Shown: positions 47,201 to 59,639 of the stretch, piece after piece
Layout of the letters: the number at the start of each line of letters is the position of its first letter
Numbering within the stretch: position 1 is the stretch's first letter
Source of the DNA: Monosporascus cannonballus
Taxonomy: Eukaryota > Ascomycota > Sordariomycetes > Xylariales
Reading direction: 5' to 3'
Length of the DNA stretch: 64,000 bases
Assembly (NCBI GenBank): GCA_004154925.1
Contig: QJNS01000036.1
Span: forward strand, 1 to 64,000
Program-made: the position numbers and the translations under genes
Notes under the pieces: model-generated
Databases searched by the model: none
Seen by the model: only the letters and a program-made list of their open reading frames with translations
What the model was told of the DNA's origin: nothing

Positions 47201-49520
47201 TAAGTATTTGGTTACATTAATAAGATTTTTTAATGTACTGGCAATTTTCTAGCAAATAATAAATTACGTATTACGAAAATATTTCGTTATTTTCGTTATT
47301 TATTATTTCGACAATATTCTTATTTTTGCGAAAATAAAACGAAATATATATAAAATACGTTTATAAAGTTTTTTAAGTTTTATAAAACGTAAGACTATTT
47401 ATTAATACGGAAAAAAATTAGTTCTATATATAGAAAGTAAAATATCTGGGACATATTATTATCCCAGGATATACTAGGATGGATTTTAAGAAAATTGCTG
47501 CAGTTACAAAATAATAAACGTTAACGACGGTTAAGGAGGTATAAGTATTTTTTGGATTTGCCAATTATTATAAAAAGTTAATTTGAAATTTTAGTAAAAT
47601 AATTATACTTTTAACAATTTCATAAAGAAAAAAAGTTTAAATAGATGTTAAATACGGAAAATGCATTTTAAGACATTAAGGATGTAATTACTAGCGAGCT
47701 AGTATTAATTATATACGATCTAAACCGCCCCGTTAAATTAAAAACCGATATTTCGGATTACGTATTAGGCGTAATGACGGAATAGTAAAATAATTAAGGC
47801 AAATTATACCTTATTGCATTTTATTTATACAAATTAAAAGGAGCCGAATTTAATTACGATATCCTAAATAAGGAATTTATGGCCATTATTATGATATTTC
47901 GGAAATTTAGGCATTTTTTAAAAGGAAGCTTATATTAGATTAAGGTTTATACAGATTATTAAAAATTTACTTAATTTATTACGATTATGGAGCTTATAAG
48001 ATAATAATTAAAATACGCGGAAAAATTGGCGAATTTCGATTTCGGTATTATTTATAAGAAACAATTAAAAAACGATAAAATAAACGCCTTAAGTAAACGA
48101 CTAAACTTTAAAGAAAATTTGGTTAACGTTAATTATATAATTTTTAATATTATTATAAAAAAATATTTACGTTTACGACAAATTGCGATAATTTAAATAA
48201 TACCTTTTGATATGTATTAAAGGATTTAGCAATATATTAACGGTTTCCCAAAAAACTAAAGAACGGATAAAATGCAAATTTTAAACGAATACCAGAAGGA
48301 TTTAATACGAAAAAAATACGAATATTAATTACATAAAGATTTAAGGATCCATAAAATCTAAAAAAGGCTTTAATATAAATATTTCTTTTTTAAAATAAAA
48401 TTAATAATATAGAAAATTATACGATAATACGATATTTGCGCCAAAGCAAAAATTCGACTACATAAGCTATACGGAAAATTATAGCTATTAGTAGTTACAA
48501 AACGACCATAGTATTTAGTTATATTTGATTTTATTATTGAACTTTTTATATTAAAAAACCATGTTATAGAAATATATTATAATACTATTCTCGTAATTAT
48601 CGACCGATTTATGAAATTTTCTTATATTTTATTATATTACAAAAATATAAATGCCGAATAATTGGCATATGTTTTCTTAAAATATGTTTTTAATATATAC
48701 GGATTATTAATAAAAATTATTTTAAATTAAAGATCGATATTTGTATCAAAATTTTAATAAAGCCTTATAAAATTAATCGGCCTAAATCATAAATTATTTA
48801 ATGTCTTTAAACTTTAAACAAATAAATAAATAAAATAAATAAACGAAACCTTAGAAAATTATTTACGAAATTATATTAATTATGAACAAAATAATTAAAT
48901 TATGAAACTATTAATTGTATAATTAATTTATAATACCAATTATTATAAACATATTAATGTAATATTTGTAAATATCAATTTTGATTTTATTTCAAAAATT
49001 TATAAAAAAGTATATCATAATAATTTAATTAATATTAAATTAATTTTTACGTTAAAATTATTACGATAATTATATTAAGAAAAAAAGATAAAATTAAAAT
49101 TTGTAAAAAATTAAATAAATAAGTATTATAATTAAAAAGGTTATGAAAATTAATTTTCGAAAAGGGGGAAATATTTTTCCATATTATAAAAATATTTAAA
49201 CAAAAAAACCTAGCAAAATATTCGATTTTAAATATACTAGTCCATATAAAATTACTAAACAAATCTCAGAAAATAATTATTAATTATAATTTTTACTAAA
49301 AGTTAAACTTTATTTAATTTTTTATATTTTTTTTTTTCGAATTAGCGGCAAATATAATTAAAGTGCATATGGTACAAGATAACGTGAAAATAAAAAACGA
49401 ATAAATATACGAGGTGGAAAAAATCCTTGATATATAGAAATTAAACGGATCTACCTAATACCTGATTAAATGGAAAAAGTACCCGGATTTCGACAATACC
49501 TAGAAACCCGTTAAGAATTT
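44280..49520 (+). pseudogene. E5 gag-pol remnant
   Basis: Order and sequence follow E2. The gag zinc knuckle near 45075-45120 reads CFNYSKMGHKVYKYKK, with Cys-to-Tyr changes. RT has YYFDNILIF at 47301-47327, so the second catalytic Asp is now Asn. RNase H begins near 47745 with LKTDISDYVLG. The integrase core lies near 48560-48660. The chromodomain at about 49412-49510 has YEVEKILDI and YLIKWKKYPDFDNT. Many stops sit at Gln/Trp positions. E5 and E2 differ mostly by transitions, so they descend from one element. Confidence 0.85.
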
Positions 49521-49573
49521 TATTAGCGCTTAACGCCTATTAAAGAATTTTTATTAATAACGATGGGCGCATC

Positions 49574-50150
49574 TTAGTCCATAGTCGACCAGTTAATAGC
49601 CGGGATGTCGGGCCGGTCGGCTGCGGCCTGTGCTGACGTAGTAGCCGTAACGGCGGCCTCCAACTGTTTTTGTTTTTTTCGAAACGTTTAAATTTTTCCA
49701 TCGTTTCCGTACCTTGAATATTGCGGCGAAATATTTCAATTTTACGTTAACGAAGAAGTTTTTTTTGTTTTCGCAAACGATTTAAACGATCGAATAATTC
49801 GTTAAAATATTGTTAAGCTTTTAAAAGTTTTTTTAGCAATACGTTCCTTTAATTCCAGACGGTTTTTTTCGGCAACCAATTTCAGGTATTTAAATTCGAA
49901 AAGATCCAAAAGATTATAAAAGTTTTTATGGGCAATATAAAAAGCATATTTCCTTAAATTGCGATAAGCTTTATAAATTTTGTTTTTAGATTTACAACGA
50001 GAATAAAAAACGTTCGAAAATATGATAAAATTAAGACGGTTAATTCGTTTTGAAAAAACGAAAGCGTTAATGCGTTTACGACATTTAGATTTTTTAATTC
50101 GACCCGATATAATAAATATGAAAAAAAGAAGGTTACTTACTAAAAATTAA
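49574..50150 (-). pseudogene. Antisense coiled-coil ORF remnant of E5
   Basis: On the strand opposite to pol, a frame runs without stops for about 110 codons from near 50150, with RKRINAFVFSKRINRL, KYAFYIAHKNFYNLLDLFEF and KLVAEKNRLELKERIAKK. A one-base shift in an A run near 49815 leads to a second block (YFNELFDRLNRLRKQKKLLR, RKIEIFRRNIQGTETMEKF), and another shift near 49665 leads to QLEAAVTATTSAQAAADRP and IPAINWSTMD before TAA at 49576-49574. The C-terminal INW motif and RxRRQ/RLRKQ coiled coil parallel the antisense unit of E2. GC content of the last 100 bp is near normal. I do not know its function. Confidence 0.6.
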
Positions 50151-50202
50151 CAAACGAATAATGTGATCTTTAAAGATAAAGATCTTGAAAAAAGGGAAAT
50201 TA

Positions 50203-50620
50203 TGTTATGACTTAACGGTTTTGGTTTTTGAAAATGGTCGGGATCCTGCAAAGTTAGACCCCGATTTAATTAAAAGGTTACGTAATTCGCTTAAAAGGCT
50301 TAAGGGCCTTAATTAGTTAAAAGGATTTAAGCCGATTAAGTATTAAAGCGAGCTTAAAGGGGTTTAAGAAAACTTAATTAGAGAAATGTCGTTAAGCCAT
50401 GGTAAAAACATCTTAAGTTAGGATGAGGATATATACGTTTATTATTTTCATAGTTTAGATAGTTTTAGTTTGTAATATAATATTGTTACCTAAGGCACCT
50501 TTGGAATTACGAGACGTAATACAATTATTATATTTATTGCTCAGATTTCTACGATATTTCTGCTAACATAAACTCGTACGACTAAGGTTTAATAGTTGGT
50601 TAAACCCTCTAGCCGTTACA
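50203..50620 (+). repeat. E5 3' LTR
   Basis: It starts TGTTATGACTTAACGG and ends GCCGTTACA, followed directly by AAACT. It differs from the 5' LTR mainly by C/T and G/A changes. Confidence 0.92.
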
Positions 50621-52094
50621 AAACTTTATTTTAAACGAATAAAATGTATTTTTTAAATAAACTTAAAGTTTTCATTTAAAATTAATTAAATTTGTTAAAT
50701 TAATTATATTCATGTTTTTACAATAACGGCAGTAAATTTCGTATGCTTAAATGTACTTAAATATTTTTATATTATATAATAAAAACTCAATACTTTAATT
50801 TAATAATTTAACCGGTTAACATTTTTAAACTCTGAAATATGTTTTCTAAAATAATAATAAGTCTCTTTTTTTCATTTTCTATACATTACAAAAAGTTCTT
50901 TATAAATTAACTTAATTTCTATTTCTTTTTCAATAAATCTAATATTTAAAACATTATTTCAAATTTAATATATTATTTAACAACGTTTAATACGCATAGT
51001 ATTTAAAAGATTATAATTATTATTAGATATAATTTATATTTTAAAATGGTTTAAACAAAATTATGTACAAGATTGAAAAGAATTACTCTACACATTAATA
51101 TAATAAATTATTTTAATAATTATACAGTTTGAATTTAATTATTTGATTATTACTCTCAAACTAACGATATTTAATAGTGAATTAAACACAATCGAACCGA
51201 TTCTAGTCGACTAACCTATATTACATACCTTTTTATTTAAATAGAAAATAATTAATATATAATTTTAATCATTTTCTTACTTTGTATATTAGACGAAATT
51301 ATCAATAATTTAATAAAGACATACTCAAATTATTATACATCATAAACTAATTATTACGAAACAAAGGTTTTTATTTTAAAAAAGCCTTGTTAAAGTTTAA
51401 TATAAGTTCGTAACAGCTAAACTTCGACTAAGGATTTTAAACTTTTAAAATAATCTATATAATCTAGATAATTTAAAGTAAATTATGTAAATTTAGAAAA
51501 TGTACTATATATTTATTAAAAGGCAAGCAATTACATAATACATTAATTTTATTTATAAATAATAGTCTTTTTGATTTTCTTTCTTAGTTTTACATTAAAA
51601 CTTTTACATAGTTGTATTTTTTTAATTTAAAAAAAATCGCTAAGTTTATTGAATAATTAACTAATTAAATTGTTTTTTGGTTTATTATTAGCGTTTAATC
51701 ATAATTCTATTTCTAATATTATTTATAGTTTTAATTAATAAATAATAAATTTAATTTTGGTAGTTTAAAAATAAAACATAATTATTAAATTAAATACTTT
51801 ATATTAATTTACAACATATTACGATTAATCAATAATATAATATTAATAATTTCTAGATTTAAAAACAGTTTTAATATTACCTTATTGTCATAAAAACTAT
51901 TATTATTATAATTCTAAAAAGTATTTTATAAATACAGAAGGCAAAACAAAGCGATTAGTATTTGAATTAATAACGTTTTACTTTTCATAATAAAATAATT
52001 AAACTTTTATTCTTTTATATAGTATTAACATATCCACTTCTTTATAAATTAAACGTTCGATTTCTATATTAGACAATTCACATACTTTTCAGAT

Positions 52095-52385
52095 GTTTTA
52101 GGTACGAGCCGAATTTCCAGTTAACGTAATTATCTTAAGCACAGGGCTAAAATCAACGCATAATTCGAAAATTTCTAAATTAGGCGACGGCGACTTTCGA
52201 TAAAGGGCCCTTAACTTTCAATTAGTTATATCGAGACGATACAACTAAAAAAAGCTATTGTTATAATCCTAAGTAGTGCCTTATAGATATATAGAGCCGA
52301 ACAAGGCGGTCTGTGCTCGAGCTAACAACGTTCTACTTTCAGTAGTGTAATACCTAAACTCTTGTTCTTTTATGCTGTAATAATT
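52095..52385 (+). repeat. GC-richer island with copy of the A-box-like repeat
   Basis: Positions 52264-52384 align over about 115 bp with the minus strand of 33020-33155; both share GAACAAGGCG, GTGCTCGAGCT and a GTRGTGTAAT box with the following TAAACTCTT. The left part (52095-52260) is unique in the window. Differences between the copies are mostly transitions. Confidence 0.6.
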
Positions 52386-55379
52386 TTTAAACTTCAAAAA
52401 TTTAAAATAAACAATTTCAAAAAGAAATAAAATAAAATAAAAAAAGGAAAAGCTAACATTTAACGAAGACCAATATATCTTAATAATAAAAGTTTAAATT
52501 TTGTAAAAGAATATTAAATTTATTTAATTACAAAAACCTTTGATTTTACTGTTATTTAATACGAATTGATTATGTAAAAATGCCTCGTTATTTTTTAATT
52601 GCTATAAAATACCAGATATTTTAAATTAAACACTAATTATTTTTTACATTTTATAATATATTTATAGGTATAAAAAGATTTTTGATTTATGTTAAATTTT
52701 ACATTAAATTCTATAAGGTTGTTTTAACAAAAATATATCAGAAAATAATAGTTATTTCATAGTTACTGGCAGAGAACACATTTTTATAATTCGAACTTAT
52801 TAGAAAAAGTTACTTAAGCAATTATCTTAATACTTTGTTAAATATAATTAATTATATTTCTAGTATATATCGATGTTTTTTTTTAGATAAAGATATAAAT
52901 ATAACTTACAAATATAAACAAAGACGATATACGATTAAATAACTATACCTTCTACGTTAAGCTAAATAAATATCAGAATATATCATAAAGTTTAATTGTT
53001 TAATAATAATATCGAAATTATATAAAAATATATTATTTTAAAGTTATTATAACTATTGAAAATTATAAATTGTAAACTAATTTTGTATAAATTTTAAATT
53101 AAATTGTTTACAATATATATTGCTAAAGTTATTATTATAAATAAGCGTATGTTGATTCTGTATTTCAAAAATCAAACAAAATACACGAAATAACAGTAGA
53201 AGGTTTAATGATCGAATTAAGAAAAATAAAGATAAGCTTTAAAAATTACCGTTTTAAAAGACATCTAAAAAGAGACTTAATATAAAATATTTCTATTATA
53301 GTAAAAGAAACTTTATTTTAGTAAAGGATATCGTTTTTCTATTAAAAGAAATTTAGAAAAATTCTTTATTTTCAAAAAGAGCTAAAACGATTAAATACGA
53401 CATAATTAATAAGGCTAAAAAATTCAATTCGATTTCTTTTCTCTAGAGTTTATTATTATTATAACTATTCAAATCTAAAACGATATTCCAAAATAAAAAA
53501 ATTTTCCTATTTACTAACACTTTAAAATTGAAATCTACAAATAATATCTACAATAAAAATTTACTAAAATAACTGTAAAACTAAAATATCTTTACTATTT
53601 CGATATACGAAAATACGCAATATATAACGAATACGGCTAATTTCGAGGACATATTAGTAATTATAAATAATTGCCTTTTAAAATTTAGAAATTTCTAAAA
53701 TATATTATATATTTGAATAACCGTATATAAATTTATATAATTTATATTAAGTTTAAACTTATAATATCGAAAATTGTTTAATTTACTTACGCTTTAAAAC
53801 TGCAATAGCTTTTATCCTAAGTAAAACTAAAAAACATAGTTGCGAAATTAATTAACTAATATAAATGTCGAAAAACTTTTCAATAACTTAAATACTTTAA
53901 ATTTTATTACTTTTGTTCCGAATTAAAATAAAGTTAAAAAACTATATTGCAAAAATACTTCTATTATTCTCCGATATTAAATGTTTAACGTAAACTTCTA
54001 AATATGTAACTAATATTTTAGAAATTTATATCTTTAAATTTATAACGCGAAAGGTACAAAACTAAAAATTGTACAAAAGAAAACTTACCTTTCAATGTTA
54101 ATGAAATAAAAGTATTATAAATTTTTCAATAATTCTTATACTTACTACGTTGTTAATGAAACTCGAAATTAAAAATATCTTTCAATAAATAAATTATAAT
54201 AATAAAAAAACGTTAAATGTTTTTCAACTTAAAGCATTAAACAACTTACCGTTAAATAAATATATATAAGACTGAAAATAATACGTAATTAAATTAAATT
54301 TCTTATTTAATATAAAACTAGAATATTTTCAACTATAACTAACATAAAAACAAAGAGTAACTCTTTTAATAATAATAAAAAGATATTAAATTTCTTAAAA
54401 AATCAATAGAAAATCTTATAAATTAGTGATAATCAATAAAACTTTATATAAATACGAAAATAAATAAATATTTTAAAAAATAAAACAACCTTTTAATTAA
54501 AATTAAAAATATTACAAATCACGTTTATTAAATATAACGATATCTGCGTAAAAGCAAATAACTGTGAAAATTATAAATAACTGTAAAAACTATACATGAG
54601 TTATTATATTCGAAAATATCAAGTATAATATTTATCATATAAATTATATCGTATAATGATATTCTATATATTTGGCTGAGCTTAAAAGATACGGCTTGAA
54701 CATAAATGTATATTATATTAAATGTAATACATATCTTCAATTATTAATAGCATTTTAAAGATACCTTAATATTGTGTTAATAATTTAAGAATGAATATAA
54801 AAATTTAAATATTAGCTTCGAAAAAATAAAATAAAACTTCAATAGAATTATCGAGAGATTTAATATATAATTAAAAAGACACATATTCTAGATCAAAATA
54901 ATACAATAGTTAGAGATATGAATTCAAAATGTATAAATTATTAATGTATAAATAATAAAATAATTATATAATTATTAAAAACTCAATATTTTAGATATTA
55001 TAAAGTTTATTATATAAGCCTTAAAAACGAAGAGTATAATGAAAATATATAACTAAATTTGAAAGAATATATTTGACTTTTTAAATCCTTAGTAAATTCT
55101 CTGAGAGTTATAAGATTTGTTAGTGATAAAATCGTAAAAATGATGAAGATGTGAAATTAAAAGAGAATATAGAATGTCGGCGAACTAACTTGCTATATAT
55201 GGGCCTGCTAAGCCCTAAGCCACTTTTAAAACAGTATAATTCCTAACGATTTTCAAATTTAGAGATAATAAATATATATAAAATAAAACGGAAATTTTAT
55301 TTATTAACGTATGATCGATAAAAATAATTAAACGATATTACTATTAAAGATAATTTTTTTAATTTTTATCAGGATTTTA

Positions 55380-56280
55380 AAAGGAAATGCTGGCAAAATA
55401 AAATGGTTTATAATATTTATTTTTCAAAACATTATTACTATATCCGAATAATTAACAAAATATAAAATTCTTCAAAATAATGTAGAAATTTCAAAAAATC
55501 AAATAATATTTCAAGAATTTATTGACGTCTGCACAGGTTTTAATAATTAATTATAATTATTTTTAAAATATTTCGAACTAATTTTATATTTGCATATCTC
55601 GATAATATATTCATTTATTTAAAAGTCTTAAAGAAATATCAATAATAAATCGCTTAAATATTTAAAATGTTGAATAATCTAAATACCCGAATTTATTTAG
55701 CAAAAATACATTAATGCCACATTTAAAAATTAAACTTTTTAAGATTTATTTTTAAATTTACTCGAATTTAAGATTAAATTTCTACTTTAAAAATAAATAA
55801 AAATCCGTTTATTTTTTAATAATATCAATTTCATAAATATTCTATAAATACTAAGAATAACTAATTTTGTACGTATTTTAAATAAGGAATATAAAACCGT
55901 AATTAAAGTATAACTAAGGATCATTATTTAAAAATATTAAAAAGATTCGAATTCTAAAAAAATGTTAAAAAGGCTTTTTATCAATTCGAAAACAAAAAAA
56001 TTAAAATGCTAATAATAAAATTACCTAACTTTAATAAAAAAGTTTAAAATTTAACATTTTAAATTACACCTCAAACATTAGTTTTAAAAACTTTAAAAAA
56101 TAAAAAGTAATATCCGATGATCAATTATTTTAAAGTATTACGAAACGAACACCTTAAATATCCGAAATATAATAAGGAATTATTAGCGATTATTAATATT
56201 TTAAAAGATAAAAGTATATGTTAATAAAACTAAACGATATTCGATATTTATTTTAATTATAAAATGTTTATGTAGTTTAT
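55380..56280 (+). pseudogene. RT-RNase H fragment of another Ty3/gypsy-type element
   Basis: The plus strand reads FQEFIDVCTGF near 55515-55545, AYLDNIFIYLKVLKKYQ near 55593-55643 (RT catalytic motif with one Asp-to-Asn change), KLNFLRFIF near 55730, and KYPKYNKELLAIINILKD near 56156-56210, a well-preserved RNase H motif. No flanking LTRs were found, and the sequence is not simply a copy of E1, E2 or E3, so this is the remnant of another element or a truncated copy. Confidence 0.6.
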
Positions 56281-57253
56281 AAAAACAGATAAACAAAATA
56301 AACGATATAAAACGTAAATATGTTTTCTATTAACATATAACTATTAAATATATTGTATTAAAATTATTTAAATGTCTATTTTTAATTATAATAGAAGTTA
56401 TTACTTTACAATCTTTAAATACTATCTTAAAATATTGTAATCTAATAAAATTACTACTTTATAATTATATAAAATGTTGAGAAAATTCCTTTCTAAAATT
56501 GTAATATTATGCCGAAAGTTTTATAATAAAAAATAAAAATCAAGATTTAGTAGTTAAAAGAGTAAATTAAAATTAGTTATTATATTATGAAAACCTTTAT
56601 ATTTTTTCAAATTAATAAAACAGTTGCTTGATGAATTCTGTAAAAACTCGCTATATAGCTTTCAAGAAATCCTTAGAATTATTAAACTTTTATAAAAAAT
56701 AATTGCTTAAAGTTATAAAAACTATTTAAATAATTAAATATTGTAATATTTATAATAAAATTAAAGCAATTCTTTATAAAGCGTATAAATTATTACAACT
56801 TATAAATATTTTTAATCAAATATAAAATACAATAATTTGACAATTTATATTTAGGAAATTTAATTCAACATTTGAACTAACGAATGTAAACTCGATAGCA
56901 TATAAATAATTATTTATAAATTTATTAAATATAATTACTTTGTACCTTTCAAAGAAAATATAGTAACAAAATAGCTAGCTAATATTTAAATTATAAATTA
57001 ATTTGATAAAGACAAATTTTGCGGAAAGTCTATTGTTAATAAAAATATATAATTTTGTATTTAAATCTAATCTTAATATATTTAAATAAATTAACGCTGA
57101 ATATTTAGTTTCAACAACGTATTATTTATAAATAAAAGAATAAACTAAAGAATTAAACTAAACGTTGAAATAATATTTTATAATTGTATTAATTCTTAAT
57201 AATATATTTCTAACAACCTTATAATATTAATATAAATAATATATAATAGGTTA

Positions 57254-57320
57254 GTTACCGACAGTATAGACGTATTTTTATATAGATCAGTATATAAATA
57301 CAGTATAAAAAATCGGTAAC
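57254..57320. repeat. Imperfect inverted repeat (about 28-bp arms)
   Basis: GTTACCGACAGTATAGACG at 57254 pairs with the reverse complement of the stretch ending ATCGGTAAC at 57320; both arms have GTTACCGA at the outer end and TATTTxTATA at the inner end, around a short AT-rich loop. Mismatches are partly transitions. Origin unknown; it could be a remnant of a foldback element. Confidence 0.6.
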
Positions 57321-58423
57321 CGGTTTTTAAAAATATTTTTATTATATTAAAAACAAAAATATTAATATCAGAAATGTAAGTAGTGTCAACCTAGTTTTAA
57401 ATAGATTTACAATTCTTCTAGTAGAAAGTAACTTACTATTATAATTAAAATAATTAAAAAATTGATTGTATTAAACGAAAATAAAATTTATTTATTATGT
57501 TAAAACGAAAACACAACGTTTAATATTTTACGAATAAAAATCAAAAAGTTTAAAAGTAAATTAAGTTTTGAGAAGCTAGGCCGGTTTAAAATTAATAAAA
57601 GTGTTTTCGAAATTAAATATAAATTATCCTTATTTTAAATTTTAAAAATATATATCTAATATTTTACAGTATTTTATTTAAATTAATATCCAAAAATACT
57701 AAAAAATACAAGTTTAAAAAAGAATTAAATTCCAAAATAATTAAATAAAAATTTCTTTTTTTAATTACATTTGAAAAGAATACTTATACGAAAAGATATT
57801 TAAAAATCGCTGAAGTATTTAACGTATACGAAAATTTTAATTAAAATATTTTACTCCTATAATCCTAATCGACCGCTTTTAATACGGCTAAAATTACAGA
57901 CAATAACAGCTTAATTTCTAAATTTAACTTTATGTCGTTTTAATCGAAAAAGGTAAAAATCTTTGTTATAACGTTTATTTCGGAAACAAGTTGTGTTTAT
58001 TTCTTTTTTATACAATATTACTCTTTTTTGGTTTTTCTAATTAATTTATATCTAAATTCTTTTTTAATATTTTTGCGAACTGTTTTTTAAAAGATATCTT
58101 ATTAATGCTATAATCGCTATAATTAATTAATAAACTTTCTTATTTTTGAAAGATTTTTTAATACGTTAAAGTTAATTTAATCTTACATAATTTTTTAAAA
58201 AGGTTTTTCATGTTTGGTTTATTTTTTAACAGAATTTATAATTTTAAAACTTTAGAAAAACCGTTAGCAATTAATATAATAATAATAACTCAAATATTTG
58301 AAAACGTAAATTATTAAAGGAAAAAAACCTTAATATTATACTTCTAAATTAAACTAATATAAAGATTATTAAAATCGTATTAACTTAAATAAAAATGTCT
58401 TTTTTTTTCTGATAAATTTTATT

Positions 58424-58810
58424 TGTTACGATCTGACAGGCTTAGACTTATAAAATCGGTCATAGCGATTAGGATAAGACGACCCACCCTGTAAACCACG
58501 AAATAAATAATCGTTAGTATATCTATAATTAAAAAACAATTATAATTATTAAAATTCATAATTATAGCAAGCGAAGTAATTGGGAATAATTAATAAATTA
58601 ATAAATTAATAAAAAAACTATATATACGTTTAATATTTTCATAGTTAAATAATTATAGATTATAATAAAATATTATTACCTCAAATATTTTTTGTATTCG
58701 GAAACATAATTAATTACTATATTTATAACTGAAATTCTTGAAATATATTTATTAACATATTTCTGTACTACTTAGATTTAGTAAATGAATGAAACTTTTT
58801 AACCGATATA
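58424..58810 (+). repeat. E6 5' LTR
   Basis: It begins TGTTACGATCTGACAGGC and ends CCGATATA. The 3' half matches the E2/E5 LTRs (for example TATTACCTCAAATATTTTTT against TACCTAAGGCACCTTTGG with transitions), while the first 200 bp are unlike both. Confidence 0.8.
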
Positions 58811-59639
58811 CGTTATATATTTTTATTTAATAATACCTAAAACTTTCAATAATACCTATGATTATTATATCGATTAACGAATAAAAACTATTTTTACAAG
58901 AACTGATTTTAATATAAAATCTAGCAATTATGAGCTTAAATATAATAACTTACTCTAAATTTAATAGAGATAAATAGACTAAAACTTAAGGTTAAAACAC
59001 TCTAACTGTATAACGGAAAAAATAATACACAAAATTTCTTTATTTAAGTAAAAATATATCTTAAATTTTAAGAATTCGAGGAATTACCGAATAAAACTTT
59101 CGTTATTACGAATTTTTTAACGAAAAACGCTTTAAATTAATTCGAACGTATAATAAGAGATTATTTACAGCATATAAAAGCCGATTAAAAATGATTATCT
59201 GGAAAGTTTATAGTAAAATATATGAATTTCGAAAATAAATTAAAAATCAATTTTAAATATCCTAATAAAAAATATATTATCATATAAGAAATACTTTAAT
59301 TAAGATAAAAAGAACTAATTTCAAAATATATAATATATTTAAATGTTTTATAACAGAAGCAAAATAAAAGAATAACGACAAAAATATTATAGCGATATAT
59401 TTTATAAAAAATTGAAAGTAATATTAAAAATCAAATTATTAAATTTTAAAAACCTAAAGCTTTAACTCAGTATATTATCGAAACCGTGAAAATTAGTGAC
59501 AAATCATATAAAAGCCATATAAAAAAAATATCATGCTCCAAAACATAAAAGTCAATCGGCCAATTAAGGAAAAAAACGCGATATATCGTCTATATCTCAT
59601 AGTATAACGCTAGGACTTATGGAATTCGGAACGATCCAA

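Larger units (their letters stand above)
43794..50620 (+). mobile_element. E5: E2-related chromovirus with a different LTR 5' half, 6827 bp
   Basis: Paired LTRs of 416 and 418 bp (43794-44209 and 50203-50620) are flanked by perfect AAACT at 43789-43793 and 50621-50625. The internal region parallels E2 closely: zinc knuckle, RT, integrase, chromodomain and an antisense ORF before the 3' LTR. RIP changes are dense in pol and sparse in the LTR 5' halves and the antisense unit. Confidence 0.93.
50626..58423. other. 7.8-kb AT-rich block with few readable features
   Basis: Most of this block is saturated AT-rich DNA. Readable items are the repeat-bearing island at 52095-52385, a small GC-richer patch near 55175-55235, a pol fragment at 55380-56280 and an inverted repeat at 57254-57320. 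No intact gene is visible. Confidence 0.55.

Noticed and set aside
49047..49262. 71-codon minus-strand Phe/Ile-rich frame
   Set aside because: It lies opposite the E5 integrase-GPY/F region and is a shadow of that strand.
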